Source: Mycobacterium sp. E2479 (lineage in GTDB: Bacteria; Actinomycetota; Actinomycetes; Mycobacteriales; Mycobacteriaceae). From it: a DNA stretch of 64,000 nucleotides. The notes beneath the pieces were generated by a model that was not told the origin of the DNA, did no database searches, and saw nothing but the letters and a program-made list of their open reading frames with translations. The stretch is from contig NZ_LZJR01000071.1 of assembly GCF_001667925.1 (NCBI RefSeq), positions 1 through 64,000 of the forward strand, read 5' to 3'. A program made the position numbers and the translations under genes. The first letter of the stretch is position 1, and every line of letters begins with the position of its first letter. Below, piece by piece: positions 53,105 to 61,225 of this stretch.

Positions 53105-54022
53105 TCACGCGTCCGGCTGCCGGGGGCCGACCCGGCCGCGCGCCCGCCTGGTGTTATCCCACCAGAATCCGGCGAGGATGACGGCGCCGGCCCAGGCCAT
53201 GCCCAGCAGCCAGCCGGAGACCACGTCGCTGACGTAGTGGACTCCCAGATACACGCGGGAGAACCCGATCACGTACACCGCACCGATTGCCGCGGTCCAA
53301 ACCATCACGCGCCCGCTCCACCAGGAGATCAGCCAGCGCGTCAGCATCCACGCAGTGATGAACATGATCGCGGCGGTACCGGTCGCGTGTCCGGACGGAA
53401 ACGAATACCCGTCCGCGTCGACCAGGGCGAAAGGCAAAGGCGGGCGCTCGCGACCTACCAAGGCTTTGGCGGTGAAGAGCACCAGTGGAACGCCACCGCC
53501 ACCAACGAGAGCGAGCACCACGGGCCGCCACGACCTGCACCGCCAGGCCGCGGCAACGGAGATTGGCAAGGCAAGGGCGGCCAGCAAGAGCGGACCGCCT
53601 GCGAGGGTGACCACCCGCAGGACGGTGGTCAGCCACAGGTCGCGGTGGGCCGCAAGCCACGAAGTTATCGGCCGGTCGAATCCGGCGATGCCGTCGCCCT
53701 CGAGCACGTCGTCGAGCACTTCGGTGAAACCGACCGCCAATGACACGACCACGACCAGCCCGAGCAGCAATGCGACGCTGGCGAGTTCGCTCGTGGGCAG
53801 CCGATCGGTCAGCGCCCGCCCCTTCTCGCCGATGCGCCGCCGCACCCATGCCGTGGTCTTGTTGATCGCGGCAACTTCGGAAATCCGCTGCCCGAGTCCC
53901 AGTAATCGCGGCCCCCGCCGAGCAACCCAAATCGCCGCCCACACAAGCAGTACGAGCGAACCTACGACGAAGGCGCTAACCAGCCCGAAACCGCCGGCAC
54001 CGGGTCCGAACGGCTGCTGCAT
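53105..54022 (-). CDS. PAP2-family membrane phosphatase
   Basis: 305 residues with about seven hydrophobic helices. The three phosphatase motifs are present: KALVGRERP (K-x6-RP, about residues 190-198), PSGHATG (about 212-218) and SRVYLGVHYVSDVVSG (SR-x5-H-x3-D, about 257-272). The family acts on lipid phosphates such as phosphatidic acid or polyprenyl pyrophosphate at the outer face. The N-terminus has a long extra helix pair. It lies 16 nt downstream of ilvA on the same strand and converges with the PNPOx-like gene. Confidence 0.87.
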   Translation of the reverse strand: MQQPFGPGAGGFGLVSAFVVGSLVLLVWAAIWVARRGPRLLGLGQRISEVAAINKTTAWVRRRIGEKGRALTDRLPTSELASVALLLGLVVVVSLAVGFTEVLDDVLEGDGIAGFDRPITSWLAAHRDLWLTTVLRVVTLAGGPLLLAALALPISVAAAWRCRSWRPVVLALVGGGGVPLVLFTAKALVGRERPPLPFALVDADGYSFPSGHATGTAAIMFITAWMLTRWLISWWSGRVMVWTAAIGAVYVIGFSRVYLGVHYVSDVVSGWLLGMAWAGAVILAGFWWDNTRRARGRVGPRQPDA

Positions 54023-54038
54023 GTTCGCCGCCCGCGGG

Positions 54039-55322
54039 CTAGAAGAGCAGGTAGCGGTAGGCGGGTGAGCCGGGTTTCAAGGTCTCGACGTGCAACTCCG
54101 TGGCGCGCATCCGTGCCAGCAGGCCGTCCAGGTCGGCGGAAGATCCCAATTGGATGCCGACCAGCGCCTCGCCGGTCTCCCGGTTGTTGCGCTTGACGTA
54201 CTCAAACAAGGTGATGTCGTCGTTCGGCCCGAGCACCGTGTCGAGGAAGCGGCGCAGCGCGCCGGGCTCCTGCGGGAAGTCGACCAGGAAATAGTGCTTG
54301 AGGCCGAGGTGGACCAGCGAGCGCTCGAGCACTTCGCCGTAACGCGACACATCGTTGTTGCCGCCCGAAACCAGGCAGACCACCGTCGAACCGGGCTCGA
54401 TGTCGGCGTCCAGCAATCCGGCGACCGACAGCGCGCCCGCGGGCTCGGCGATGATGCCCTCGTTCTGATAGAGGTCGAGCATCGCGGTGCACACCGCGCC
54501 CTCGTCCACCGCGGTGATCGACACCATGTCACCGGCGGCCGCAAGCGCGGCGTAGGTCAGGTCTCCGGCGCGCCGCACCGCGGCGCCGTCGACGAACTGG
54601 TCGACGTTGTCCAGCGTCACCGGCTCCCCCGCCGCCAGCGCGGCCATCATCGCCGCGGCGCCGGCCGGCTCGACGCCCAGCACCGACGTGTTATCGGTCC
54701 GCTCGGCCAGATACGTGGTGATGCCGGCAATGCAGCCACCACCGCCCACCGGCACGACCACCAGATCCGGCTCACCGTCGAGCTGGTCGAGCAATTCCGC
54801 CGCGATCGTGCCCTGGCCCGCGATGGTGCGCAGATCGTCATAGGGCGGTACCAGGATGGCGCCGGTGCTTTCCACGTCGGTCAGCGCCGCCTCGGCGGCG
54901 AGGTCGTAGGTGGCGCCACCCACGATCAGGTCGATGAAGTCGCCACCGTGGTAGCGGATCCGGTCGCGCTTCTGCATGGGCGTCTTGGCCGGCACATAGA
55001 CGCGGCCGTGCACCTGCAACATCCGGCACGCGTAGGCGAAGCCCTGGGCGTGGTTACCCGCCGACGAGCACACCACGCCCGCGGCCAGCTCCGCCTCGGA
55101 CAGCTGGACCAGCAGGTTGTAAGCGCCGCGCAGCTTGTAGGAGCGCACGATCTGCAGGTCCTCGCGCTTGAGGTAGACCTGCGCGCCGGTGATCGCCGAC
55201 AATCGGTCGCTGAACTCCAGCGGGGTCGGCGTGACGACCGCGGCGATCCGCTTGGCCGCGCCGTCGATCTCAGCCGCGGACAACGGCGAGACGCTCGGGT
55301 GATGGCTCAATTCGGCGGACAC
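54039..55322 (-). CDS. ilvA: Threonine dehydratase (biosynthetic)
   Basis: 427 residues (M. tuberculosis 429). PLP enzyme making 2-oxobutanoate from threonine for isoleucine synthesis. The PLP Lys is in IVRSYKLRGAYN (about residues 58-69), with SSAGNHAQGFA (about 86-96) and VPVGGGGCIAG (about 195-205). A short C-terminal ACT-like regulatory domain (about residues 340-427, VDFPQEPGALRRFLD) suggests isoleucine control. The PAP2 gene follows. Confidence 0.94.
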   Translation of the reverse strand: MSAELSHHPSVSPLSAAEIDGAAKRIAAVVTPTPLEFSDRLSAITGAQVYLKREDLQIVRSYKLRGAYNLLVQLSEAELAAGVVCSSAGNHAQGFAYACRMLQVHGRVYVPAKTPMQKRDRIRYHGGDFIDLIVGGATYDLAAEAALTDVESTGAILVPPYDDLRTIAGQGTIAAELLDQLDGEPDLVVVPVGGGGCIAGITTYLAERTDNTSVLGVEPAGAAAMMAALAAGEPVTLDNVDQFVDGAAVRRAGDLTYAALAAAGDMVSITAVDEGAVCTAMLDLYQNEGIIAEPAGALSVAGLLDADIEPGSTVVCLVSGGNNDVSRYGEVLERSLVHLGLKHYFLVDFPQEPGALRRFLDTVLGPNDDITLFEYVKRNNRETGEALVGIQLGSSADLDGLLARMRATELHVETLKPGSPAYRYLLF

Positions 55323-55360
55323 TGGTCAATGGTGCCACGACAGACTGCCAACTCCGGAAT

Positions 55361-55798
55361 TCAGTCGACCGGGGTCAGGACGAACACCGGGATCTGGCGG
55401 TCGGTCTTGGTCTGATATTCGGCGTATTCCGGCCACGCCTCGACGGCTCGCTCCCACCAGGTCGCCTTCTCATCGCCGAAGACCTCGCGGGCGTCGTAAT
55501 CGCGGGTCACCGGGCCATCCTGCAGCTCGACGCGGGGGTTCTTCTTGATGTTGTGGTACCAGACCGGGTGCTTCGGCGCCCCACCAAGGGAGGCGACCAC
55601 CGCGTACTGGCCGTCGTGCTCGACGCGCATCAGGGGCGTCTTGCGGAGTTTGCCGGTCTTGGCGCCGACGGTGGTCAGCAGAATGATCGGCTTGCCCTTC
55701 ATGTCGGCGGCTTCGGTTCCCCCCGACTCGGCGTACTTGTCGGCTTGCTCGCGAGACCAATCCCATGGGCTCGGCAGGTACTCCCCTTGTAGCGGCAT
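55361..55798 (-). CDS. Ddn-like F420-dependent nitroreductase-family protein
   Basis: 145 residues, Rv1558-like (148), closely related in pattern to Ddn (Rv3547). Blocks: [20 protein letters not shown] (about residues 38-57), [20 protein letters not shown] (about 70-89) and [19 protein letters not shown] (about 105-123). The family reduces quinones, and in Ddn nitroimidazoles, with F420H2. It is the second split-barrel protein of this superfamily in the window. ATG 55798 is used. It lies just upstream of ilvA on the same strand. Confidence 0.87.
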   Translation of the reverse strand: MPLQGEYLPSPWDWSREQADKYAESGGTEAADMKGKPIILLTTVGAKTGKLRKTPLMRVEHDGQYAVVASLGGAPKHPVWYHNIKKNPRVELQDGPVTRDYDAREVFGDEKATWWERAVEAWPEYAEYQTKTDRQIPVFVLTPVD

Positions 55799-55895
55799 GC
55801 CGTCAACTCTAGGCGCGCGATTTTCGCGGTCGCGCCGCTTTGCCGCATTGGCTTGCCCGCCCCAGCGATCACCAGCCAGTTGTCGCGGCCGGCCT

Positions 55896-56447
55896 TCACG
55901 GCGCCGAGCCGGTGAGGTAGTGGGCGAGCACCGGGCGTAGCCATTCGGTCAGTGTCGCGTCATCCATCGCGACCAGCGCGGGCACGCCGACGACGTTGCG
56001 CGCCATGGCGATTCCCAACACCTGCGATCCCACCATCGCGGTCCGCTCGGCGGCCCGGTCGGGAGTGATGGTGGTCAGGGCCGGGGCCACCTTTTCGACG
56101 AACACTTCCAGTAGCGCGTCGGCGGCGGCCCGGTTGGTTGCCGCCGCGCGCAGCAGCGGCAGGAAAGATCCGGCCGGATCCCACACCCGGACGAGAAACG
56201 GCACCAGCACGTCGGCGATGCGCTCCGGGGCGAGACCGGTGAGGTCGGGAAAGGTGATATCGAGCCGCGAGACCGCGGCGAACAAGCCGGCCTTATTGCC
56301 GAAGTAGTGCATCACGAGCGCGGGATCGACGCCGGCCTCCGCCGCGATCGAACGGATGGTGGTCCGCTCGAAGCCGTGGGTGGAGAACAAGTTACGTGCC
56401 GCACTGAGGATCGTCGCGCGGGTGACTTTGCCGTCGCGGGGGGGCAT
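55896..56447 (-). CDS. TetR-family repressor
   Basis: 183 residues, Rv1556-like by position. The N-terminal helix-turn-helix is typical: [18 protein letters not shown] (about residues 13-30) and [23 protein letters not shown] (helices 2-3 and the YFGNK junction). The C-terminal ligand domain carries no recognised signature. ATG 56447 lies six bases after a - strand -10-like TAGAAT, so a leaderless mRNA is possible. It faces the small unknown gene and FAD monooxygenase over a region with two palindromes. Confidence 0.9.
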   Translation of the reverse strand: MPPRDGKVTRATILSAARNLFSTHGFERTTIRSIAAEAGVDPALVMHYFGNKAGLFAAVSRLDITFPDLTGLAPERIADVLVPFLVRVWDPAGSFLPLLRAAATNRAAADALLEVFVEKVAPALTTITPDRAAERTAMVGSQVLGIAMARNVVGVPALVAMDDATLTEWLRPVLAHYLTGSAP

Positions 56448-56460
56448 CCCGAAATTCTAG

Positions 56461-56521
56461 TTCAACAACTGTTGACATTGCTACCAGCCGGGGCTTACGT
56501 TGATTTCAACAGTTGTTGAAA
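56461..56521. promoter_or_regulatory. Two TetR-type palindromes around a sigma-A-like promoter
   Basis: Box 1 (56461-56476) has TTCAACA/TGTTGA(C) arms around AC; box 2 (56504-56521) has perfect TTTCAACA/TGTTGAAA arms around GT. The + strand -35 TTGACA (56472-56477) overlaps box 1. A TACGTT -10 candidate (56496-56501) gives a start site inside box 2. Box 1 also lies between -35 and -10 of the leftward tetR promoter. One dimer site per direction fits auto-repression and control of the monooxygenase operon. Confidence 0.8.
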
Positions 56522-56544
56522 TGGTGTCGTCGAGGAGGTCCGAC

Positions 56545-56952
56545 ATGACCGTGACCGTCATCCAGATCGGGCTCGACCCCGACCTGATCGACTACTCGTC
56601 ACCGGAGTTCGCCCAGTTCGCGGGCCTGTCGAAGGACGTACTACGGGCCGCCAACGACGAGAACGTCGTGGGATTGCGCGCCGCGGGATACCGGGTCGAC
56701 AACTGCCTGATCGACTTCGGCGCCGCCGGCGCCGAGAAGGCCGGCGAGTGGCTGCGCGCCAAGCGCTATGACGCGGTACTGATCGGGGCCGGAATTCGCC
56801 TGGTCGCCGGCAACACGCTGCTGTTCGAGTCGATCGTCAACATCGCGCACGCCACCCAGCCCGGCTGCCGTTTCGTCTTCAACCAGGCAGCGCAAGCCAC
56901 GCCCGGCGACATCCGTCGCTGGTACCCCGACCCGCAGGGAGCGATCCGATGA
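56545..56952 (+). CDS. Conserved hypothetical protein paired with FAD monooxygenase
   Basis: 135 residues, not recognised. It has an alternating beta/alpha pattern with VTVIQIGLDPDLIDYSS at the start and AVLIGAGIRLVAGNTLLFESIVNIAH-type core (YDAVLIGAGIRLVAG, about residues 73-87), like a small Rossmann-type or receiver-like fold. There is no clear catalytic motif. ATG 56545 has GAGGAGG six bases upstream. It is the first gene under the TetR-box promoter, and its stop overlaps the monooxygenase start (ATGA), so it probably works with that enzyme. Confidence 0.7.
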   Translation: MTVTVIQIGLDPDLIDYSSPEFAQFAGLSKDVLRAANDENVVGLRAAGYRVDNCLIDFGAAGAEKAGEWLRAKRYDAVLIGAGIRLVAGNTLLFESIVNIAHATQPGCRFVFNQAAQATPGDIRRWYPDPQGAIR

Positions 56953-58417
56953 GTACAACCGCTGTTCGCGATGTCGACGTCCTGGTGGTGGGAGCCGGCC
57001 CCACGGGCCTGACCGCCGCCGGGGACCTGGCCCGCGCCGGACGGTCGGTTACCGTCCTGGAGCGCTGGTCCGCCGAAAACCCGACCAGCCGCGCGTTCGC
57101 CGTCATGCCCCGCACGCTGGAGCTCCTCGACGCGCGGGACGCCGCCGACGAACTGCTGGCCCTCGGCTCGCGCGGACCGGACGTGACACTGTTCGCCAAG
57201 GCCCGCCTCGACCTGACCCGCCTCGATTCGGCCTACCCGTTCGTCTTGATCACCCCGCAGACCAACGTCGATACGGCACTGCACCGCTACGCGATGGCCG
57301 AAGGGGCCGACATCCGGCGCGGCGTCGAGGTGGTCGCGCTCGAGCAGGATGCCGCCGGCGTCACCGTCACCGCCCGGCCCAAGGATGACGACGATCCCGC
57401 ACACCGGCAGGCGTGGCGAGCCCGGTACGTGATCGGCGCCGATGGCGCGCATAGCACGGTCCGAACGCTGCTGGGCGTCGAGTTTCCCGGCAAGACGGTG
57501 CTGACCTCGCTCATGCTGGCCGACGTCAAGCTGGCCCAGGGCCCGTCGGCCGGCGGGTTGGTGGTGGGCACCACCGGCGACGTGCTGGGGTTCTTGGCCC
57601 CGTATAACCGCCACGACGAGGACGGCTCGTGGTACCGGGCCCTGGTATGGGACCGCGGCCATCAGCTGCCCGACAGCGCGCCCGTCGACGACGACGAGAT
57701 CATCGACGTGCTGGGTCGCGCCATGCGGACCGACTACGGTGTGATCGAGATCGGCTGGAAATCGCGATTCCATTGCGACGAAAGGCAAGTCGCGCAGTAC
57801 CGGCACAGACGGGTGTTTTTGGCCGGCGACGCCGCGCACGTGCACTCCCCCATGGGCGGCCAGGGCATGAACACCGGGATCCAGGACGCCGCAAACCTCG
57901 CCTGGAAGCTCGACGCCGTGCTCGACGGCGCCGACGACGGACTGCTGGACACCTACCAGGACGAACGCCACCGATCGGCAAGCGGGTGCTGTTGCAGTCC
58001 GGGATGATCGCGCGTGGCGCGACGCTGCATCGGCGACCCGCGATCTGGTTACGTAATCTGCTGGCTCCCAACCTCCTTCGGATATCCGCGGTGCAGGACT
58101 TCGTCGCGGGCAGCTTCGCGGGCACGACGTTGCGTTACGGCCGGCGCGGCCTGGTCGGCACCCGCGCGGCCACGATTCCCCTCGTCGAGGGACGGCTGAC
58201 GCACCTGCAGCGCGGCGGCGGCTACGTCTTCATCCGCGAATACGGCGCCGCCCCGGTCGAGACACCCGGAACGCTGCAGGCCGAGCGGGCCGACCGCGGG
58301 CCGGCGGTGCTGGTGCGCCCAGACGGGTACATCGCCTGGGCCGGCGCGTCGGCACAGGCGCCCGACGCGGTCACGAAGATCGCGGCGGGAACGGCAGTTG
58401 CCTTGCCCGCACGGTGA
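56949..58417 (+). pseudogene. FAD-dependent aromatic-type monooxygenase, one-base frameshift
   Basis: A PHBH-type flavoprotein monooxygenase in two frames. The first 340 or so residues have the FAD motif VVGAGPTGLTAAGDLARAG (about residues 13-31), the DG motif GADGAHSTVR (about 159-168) and the GD motif FLAGDAAHVHSPMGG (about 295-309). In frame 1 the protein stops at 58007 soon after TYQDERH. The sequence continues in another frame from RHPIGKRVLLQSG-like coding at about 57970 to 58417 (thioredoxin-like C-terminal part of the family). Restoring one C in the run at 57971-57972 joins both into one protein of about 489 residues. It may be a true mutation or a sequencing error. It overlaps the small gene upstream by 4 nt. 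Confidence 0.85.
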
Positions 58418-58424
58418 TTTCGTC

Positions 58425-59204
58425 CTAGTCCGTGTTCTCGGGCGTGACGAACGACCGCAGCCGGCGGCGGGTTTGGTGATCGTGCGCGCCGGGCTCGCCG
58501 TCGCTGTGCCGGCCCCGCGTGTAATCGCCTTGCCACGGCACCTTCTCGTTCTCCGCGCCCCCCGCGGCTTGTTGCTCGCGGCCCAGCGCGCCGCGTGAAC
58601 CGAGGAAGTGCTCGTGCTTGCGGTGCACCTCTTCGTCGGATTCGATGGGCCTGAGCTCGGGGGCGAACTCCTCCAACTCGCCCCGGCGTTGCGGCACGAT
58701 CATGCAGATCGGTTCGTCGACCTCGAATCGCACCGGCATGAACTCACGGGTGAATTTCCAGTTCATGCTGAAACTCGAACTGGACCAGTCGGTTTCGACG
58801 ATGCCTTCCAGAGCACAGATGGCATCCTTCGGATGGTTGGCCGGGCCGCGAACCAGCAGGTTGTAGCCCGGCGGGGTGCGGAACAGCATGGGCAGATGCC
58901 AGGTCAGGATGCCGTAGCCGAAGTGGCTCGAGGGCAGAAACTGACCGCTTTCACGGGTATCGGGCGCGATCATCAGGTTCGTGCGGTCGTTTCCGCCCAT
59001 CCACGTAGCGGTGAACGCGCTGCGGTTGCGCACCTCCCAACCGCTCTGGTTGGCGATCAGCATCGGCAGACAACGATGCGGCCACCCTTGCCGTATCTCC
59101 GACATCCACGTCCGGCCTATCGGCGCGGGGCGAATCGGCGGCGCGATCTCGTGGGTGACGTATCCGATCAGTGGGCGGGACTGCCCACCGGATTGCTCGC
59201 TCAT
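58425..59204 (-). CDS. DUF6065-like conserved protein
   Basis: 259 residues, no recognised catalytic motif. The sequence has many Trp and aromatic residues (RQGWPHRCLP, ATWMGGND, WHLPMLFRTPPGYNLLVRGP, DWSSSSFSMNWKFTR), as in the DUF6065 group of beta-rich proteins. The last 70 residues are charged and low in structure (KHEHFLGSRGALGREQQ). Function unknown. ATG 59204 is used. It converges with the monooxygenase and lies between it and plsB1. Confidence 0.65.
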   Translation of the reverse strand: MSEQSGGQSRPLIGYVTHEIAPPIRPAPIGRTWMSEIRQGWPHRCLPMLIANQSGWEVRNRSAFTATWMGGNDRTNLMIAPDTRESGQFLPSSHFGYGILTWHLPMLFRTPPGYNLLVRGPANHPKDAICALEGIVETDWSSSSFSMNWKFTREFMPVRFEVDEPICMIVPQRRGELEEFAPELRPIESDEEVHRKHEHFLGSRGALGREQQAAGGAENEKVPWQGDYTRGRHSDGEPGAHDHQTRRRLRSFVTPENTD

Positions 59205-59323
59205 CGAATCCTCTCTTCACCGGCCCCTATCGAACACCGTCGACCATCACCGACGTCGCCTCTGCACTATCGCGACCACACGTTAACGGTCCGTGAACCC
59301 GGCCTCCGGCCGCGAACCGGCGA

Positions 59324-61225
59324 TCAGCGCAGTCGGGCCAGCTCCGCAATGGCGTTCACCCGCCGGACAGCCACCGCGATCTCGTCGGCGAACTCACGTC
59401 GCCGCCGGGCGAGCTCCGGGTCCTCGAAGCCGTCCACCAGCTCGCGGTGCCGGGCCAGCCGCAGCGCGGTCTTGAACAGCTCCATCGACCGCGACTCGGC
59501 GCTGGCGATCTTGCGCTGCAGCTCCCACTGCTTGCCGACCTGCAGGCACTCGGCGAGAAAGGCGTCCTCGTCGAACGATTCGTCCTCGTACGCGGCCAGC
59601 CGGTTCGCAACGATGTGATAGGCGTCCAGGAAGGGGCGCAACACCAGATGCGCCAGCAGCAGATCGGCCCGTTCCAGCAGCCCGCGCACGAAGACGGGCC
59701 TGGCGGCTTTGCTGGTGTCCACGGGGTTCTCCGCCGGACCGATCAGTTGGACTTCGTCGGCGAGGTCCTTCTCGAATTGCGCGCGGGCGGAGAACAAGAA
59801 CTCGAATTTCAGCAGTTCGCGCAGTTTCAGCGCCTCGTCGCGCACGGTCGCCGGCAGCACCGATCCGTCCGCGGACTGTTCGGCGTCCTCCGCCGCGGCC
59901 AGCAACGCCGTCTCGGCGATGGCGCGGTCGACCAGGATGTGGATCGCGGTGTTGCGGTAGAACGCCGCGACCAGGTGCTGGTCGGTGCCGATGCCCCACA
60001 CCGCCTCGGTTCCGGCGTCGTAAACGCTCACCACCCCGGAGGCCACGAGCTGGTGCAGGGTCCAGCGGATGGTAGAGCGATTGGTCAGGTCGGCCGCCCC
60101 GGCCACCGCCCAGTTCCGCGCCGCGATGTAACTCGCCAGCGGTTGCACCGTGGCCAGCACCTCGCTGATGGACAGCGAGCGGTCCGCGCCCAGCAGTGCC
60201 AGGCTGACGACCGCGGTGGGGGTGACTGCCGTCGCGCGATTGATGCGGTGCTCGACGTCCAACGCGATGCGCTCGATCTCGGTCCCGACGCCCGAATCGT
60301 CGGACCGCAACTCCTCGAGGCGCTTACGCAACGGCAGCGGCTCGCCGAAGTCCAGGTACGCCCGCCCCAGCCGGGTGCCCTGCTGGCGGGCGAGCCGGAT
60401 CAGGAAGCGAAAGTCCTCAGGCCGTTTGACGGCACCGTAGGCCTCGGTGGTCATGGCTTCCACCTCGTGTAGCTGGTCGTACACGATCGAAGTGGGCACC
60501 AAATAGACTTCAGGGCCGTCGATTTCGTCGACAGCGTCGGCGAGGTACCGCAGGATGCCGAACACCGGGGGCCGCAGTTTGCCGGTCCTGGTCCGGCCCC
60601 CTTCGATGGACCAGGTCAGGTTGGCGTGGTTTTGCACCAGCTGGGCGGCGTAGGCGCGCAGCACGAAGCGGTAGACCGGGATGTCCTTGGTCTGTCGCCG
60701 AATGAAGATGGTTCCGGTGCGCTTGGCCCAGGCCCCCATCGGGAAGAAGTTCAGGTTGGCGCCGCCGAAGGTGAGCGCGGGTGAGAGCCGGCTGGCCTGG
60801 ATCACCTCGGGCAGCAACAGGCCATCCAGGTAGGAGCGATGCGAAAAGGCAAACGCCAGTGTGGCTTTGCGATCCAGCTTGCGCAGCTGGGTGATCTGGT
60901 CCTCGTCGGTCAGCACGTCGTAGGCGCGCATCAACCAGCGACTGAAGCCGCGCCAGGCCGCCATGGCCGACTCGTCGAGCGAGGGCGCCATCTCGCGCAG
61001 GTAGCAGGCGGCCTCGGCGCGCACGCTGTCCGGCTCGCGCCCGAGCTCGTTGGCCAGCTTGCCCAGCCGGTCGTCATACCAGGGGGCGCCCAGCAATTCG
61101 ACGACCTCGGCCGGGTCGGTCGACAGCGGTGACGTCGATTCCTCCACGATACCGGTGCGCTGCAACAGCTTTCGCATTCCTACCCGGCCGATTTCCCGGG
61201 CGGTCCCCGCCGGTCCCGCGCTCAT
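59324..61225 (-). CDS. plsB1: Glycerol-3-phosphate acyltransferase PlsB-like
   Basis: 633 residues, Rv1551-like (621). The acyltransferase motif H-x4-D reads HRSYLD (about residues 133-138). The later blocks GGANLNFFPMGAWAKRTGTI (block II, about 154-173), WSIEGGRTRTGKL (block III) and VYLVPTSIVYDQL (block IV) are also seen. It transfers an acyl group to glycerol-3-phosphate or a related acceptor. ATG 61225 overlaps the fadD11 stop (ATGA), so acyl-CoA made by FadD11 is probably passed to this enzyme. Confidence 0.93.
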   Translation of the reverse strand: MSAGPAGTAREIGRVGMRKLLQRTGIVEESTSPLSTDPAEVVELLGAPWYDDRLGKLANELGREPDSVRAEAACYLREMAPSLDESAMAAWRGFSRWLMRAYDVLTDEDQITQLRKLDRKATLAFAFSHRSYLDGLLLPEVIQASRLSPALTFGGANLNFFPMGAWAKRTGTIFIRRQTKDIPVYRFVLRAYAAQLVQNHANLTWSIEGGRTRTGKLRPPVFGILRYLADAVDEIDGPEVYLVPTSIVYDQLHEVEAMTTEAYGAVKRPEDFRFLIRLARQQGTRLGRAYLDFGEPLPLRKRLEELRSDDSGVGTEIERIALDVEHRINRATAVTPTAVVSLALLGADRSLSISEVLATVQPLASYIAARNWAVAGAADLTNRSTIRWTLHQLVASGVVSVYDAGTEAVWGIGTDQHLVAAFYRNTAIHILVDRAIAETALLAAAEDAEQSADGSVLPATVRDEALKLRELLKFEFLFSARAQFEKDLADEVQLIGPAENPVDTSKAARPVFVRGLLERADLLLAHLVLRPFLDAYHIVANRLAAYEDESFDEDAFLAECLQVGKQWELQRKIASAESRSMELFKTALRLARHRELVDGFEDPELARRRREFADEIAVAVRRVNAIAELARLR

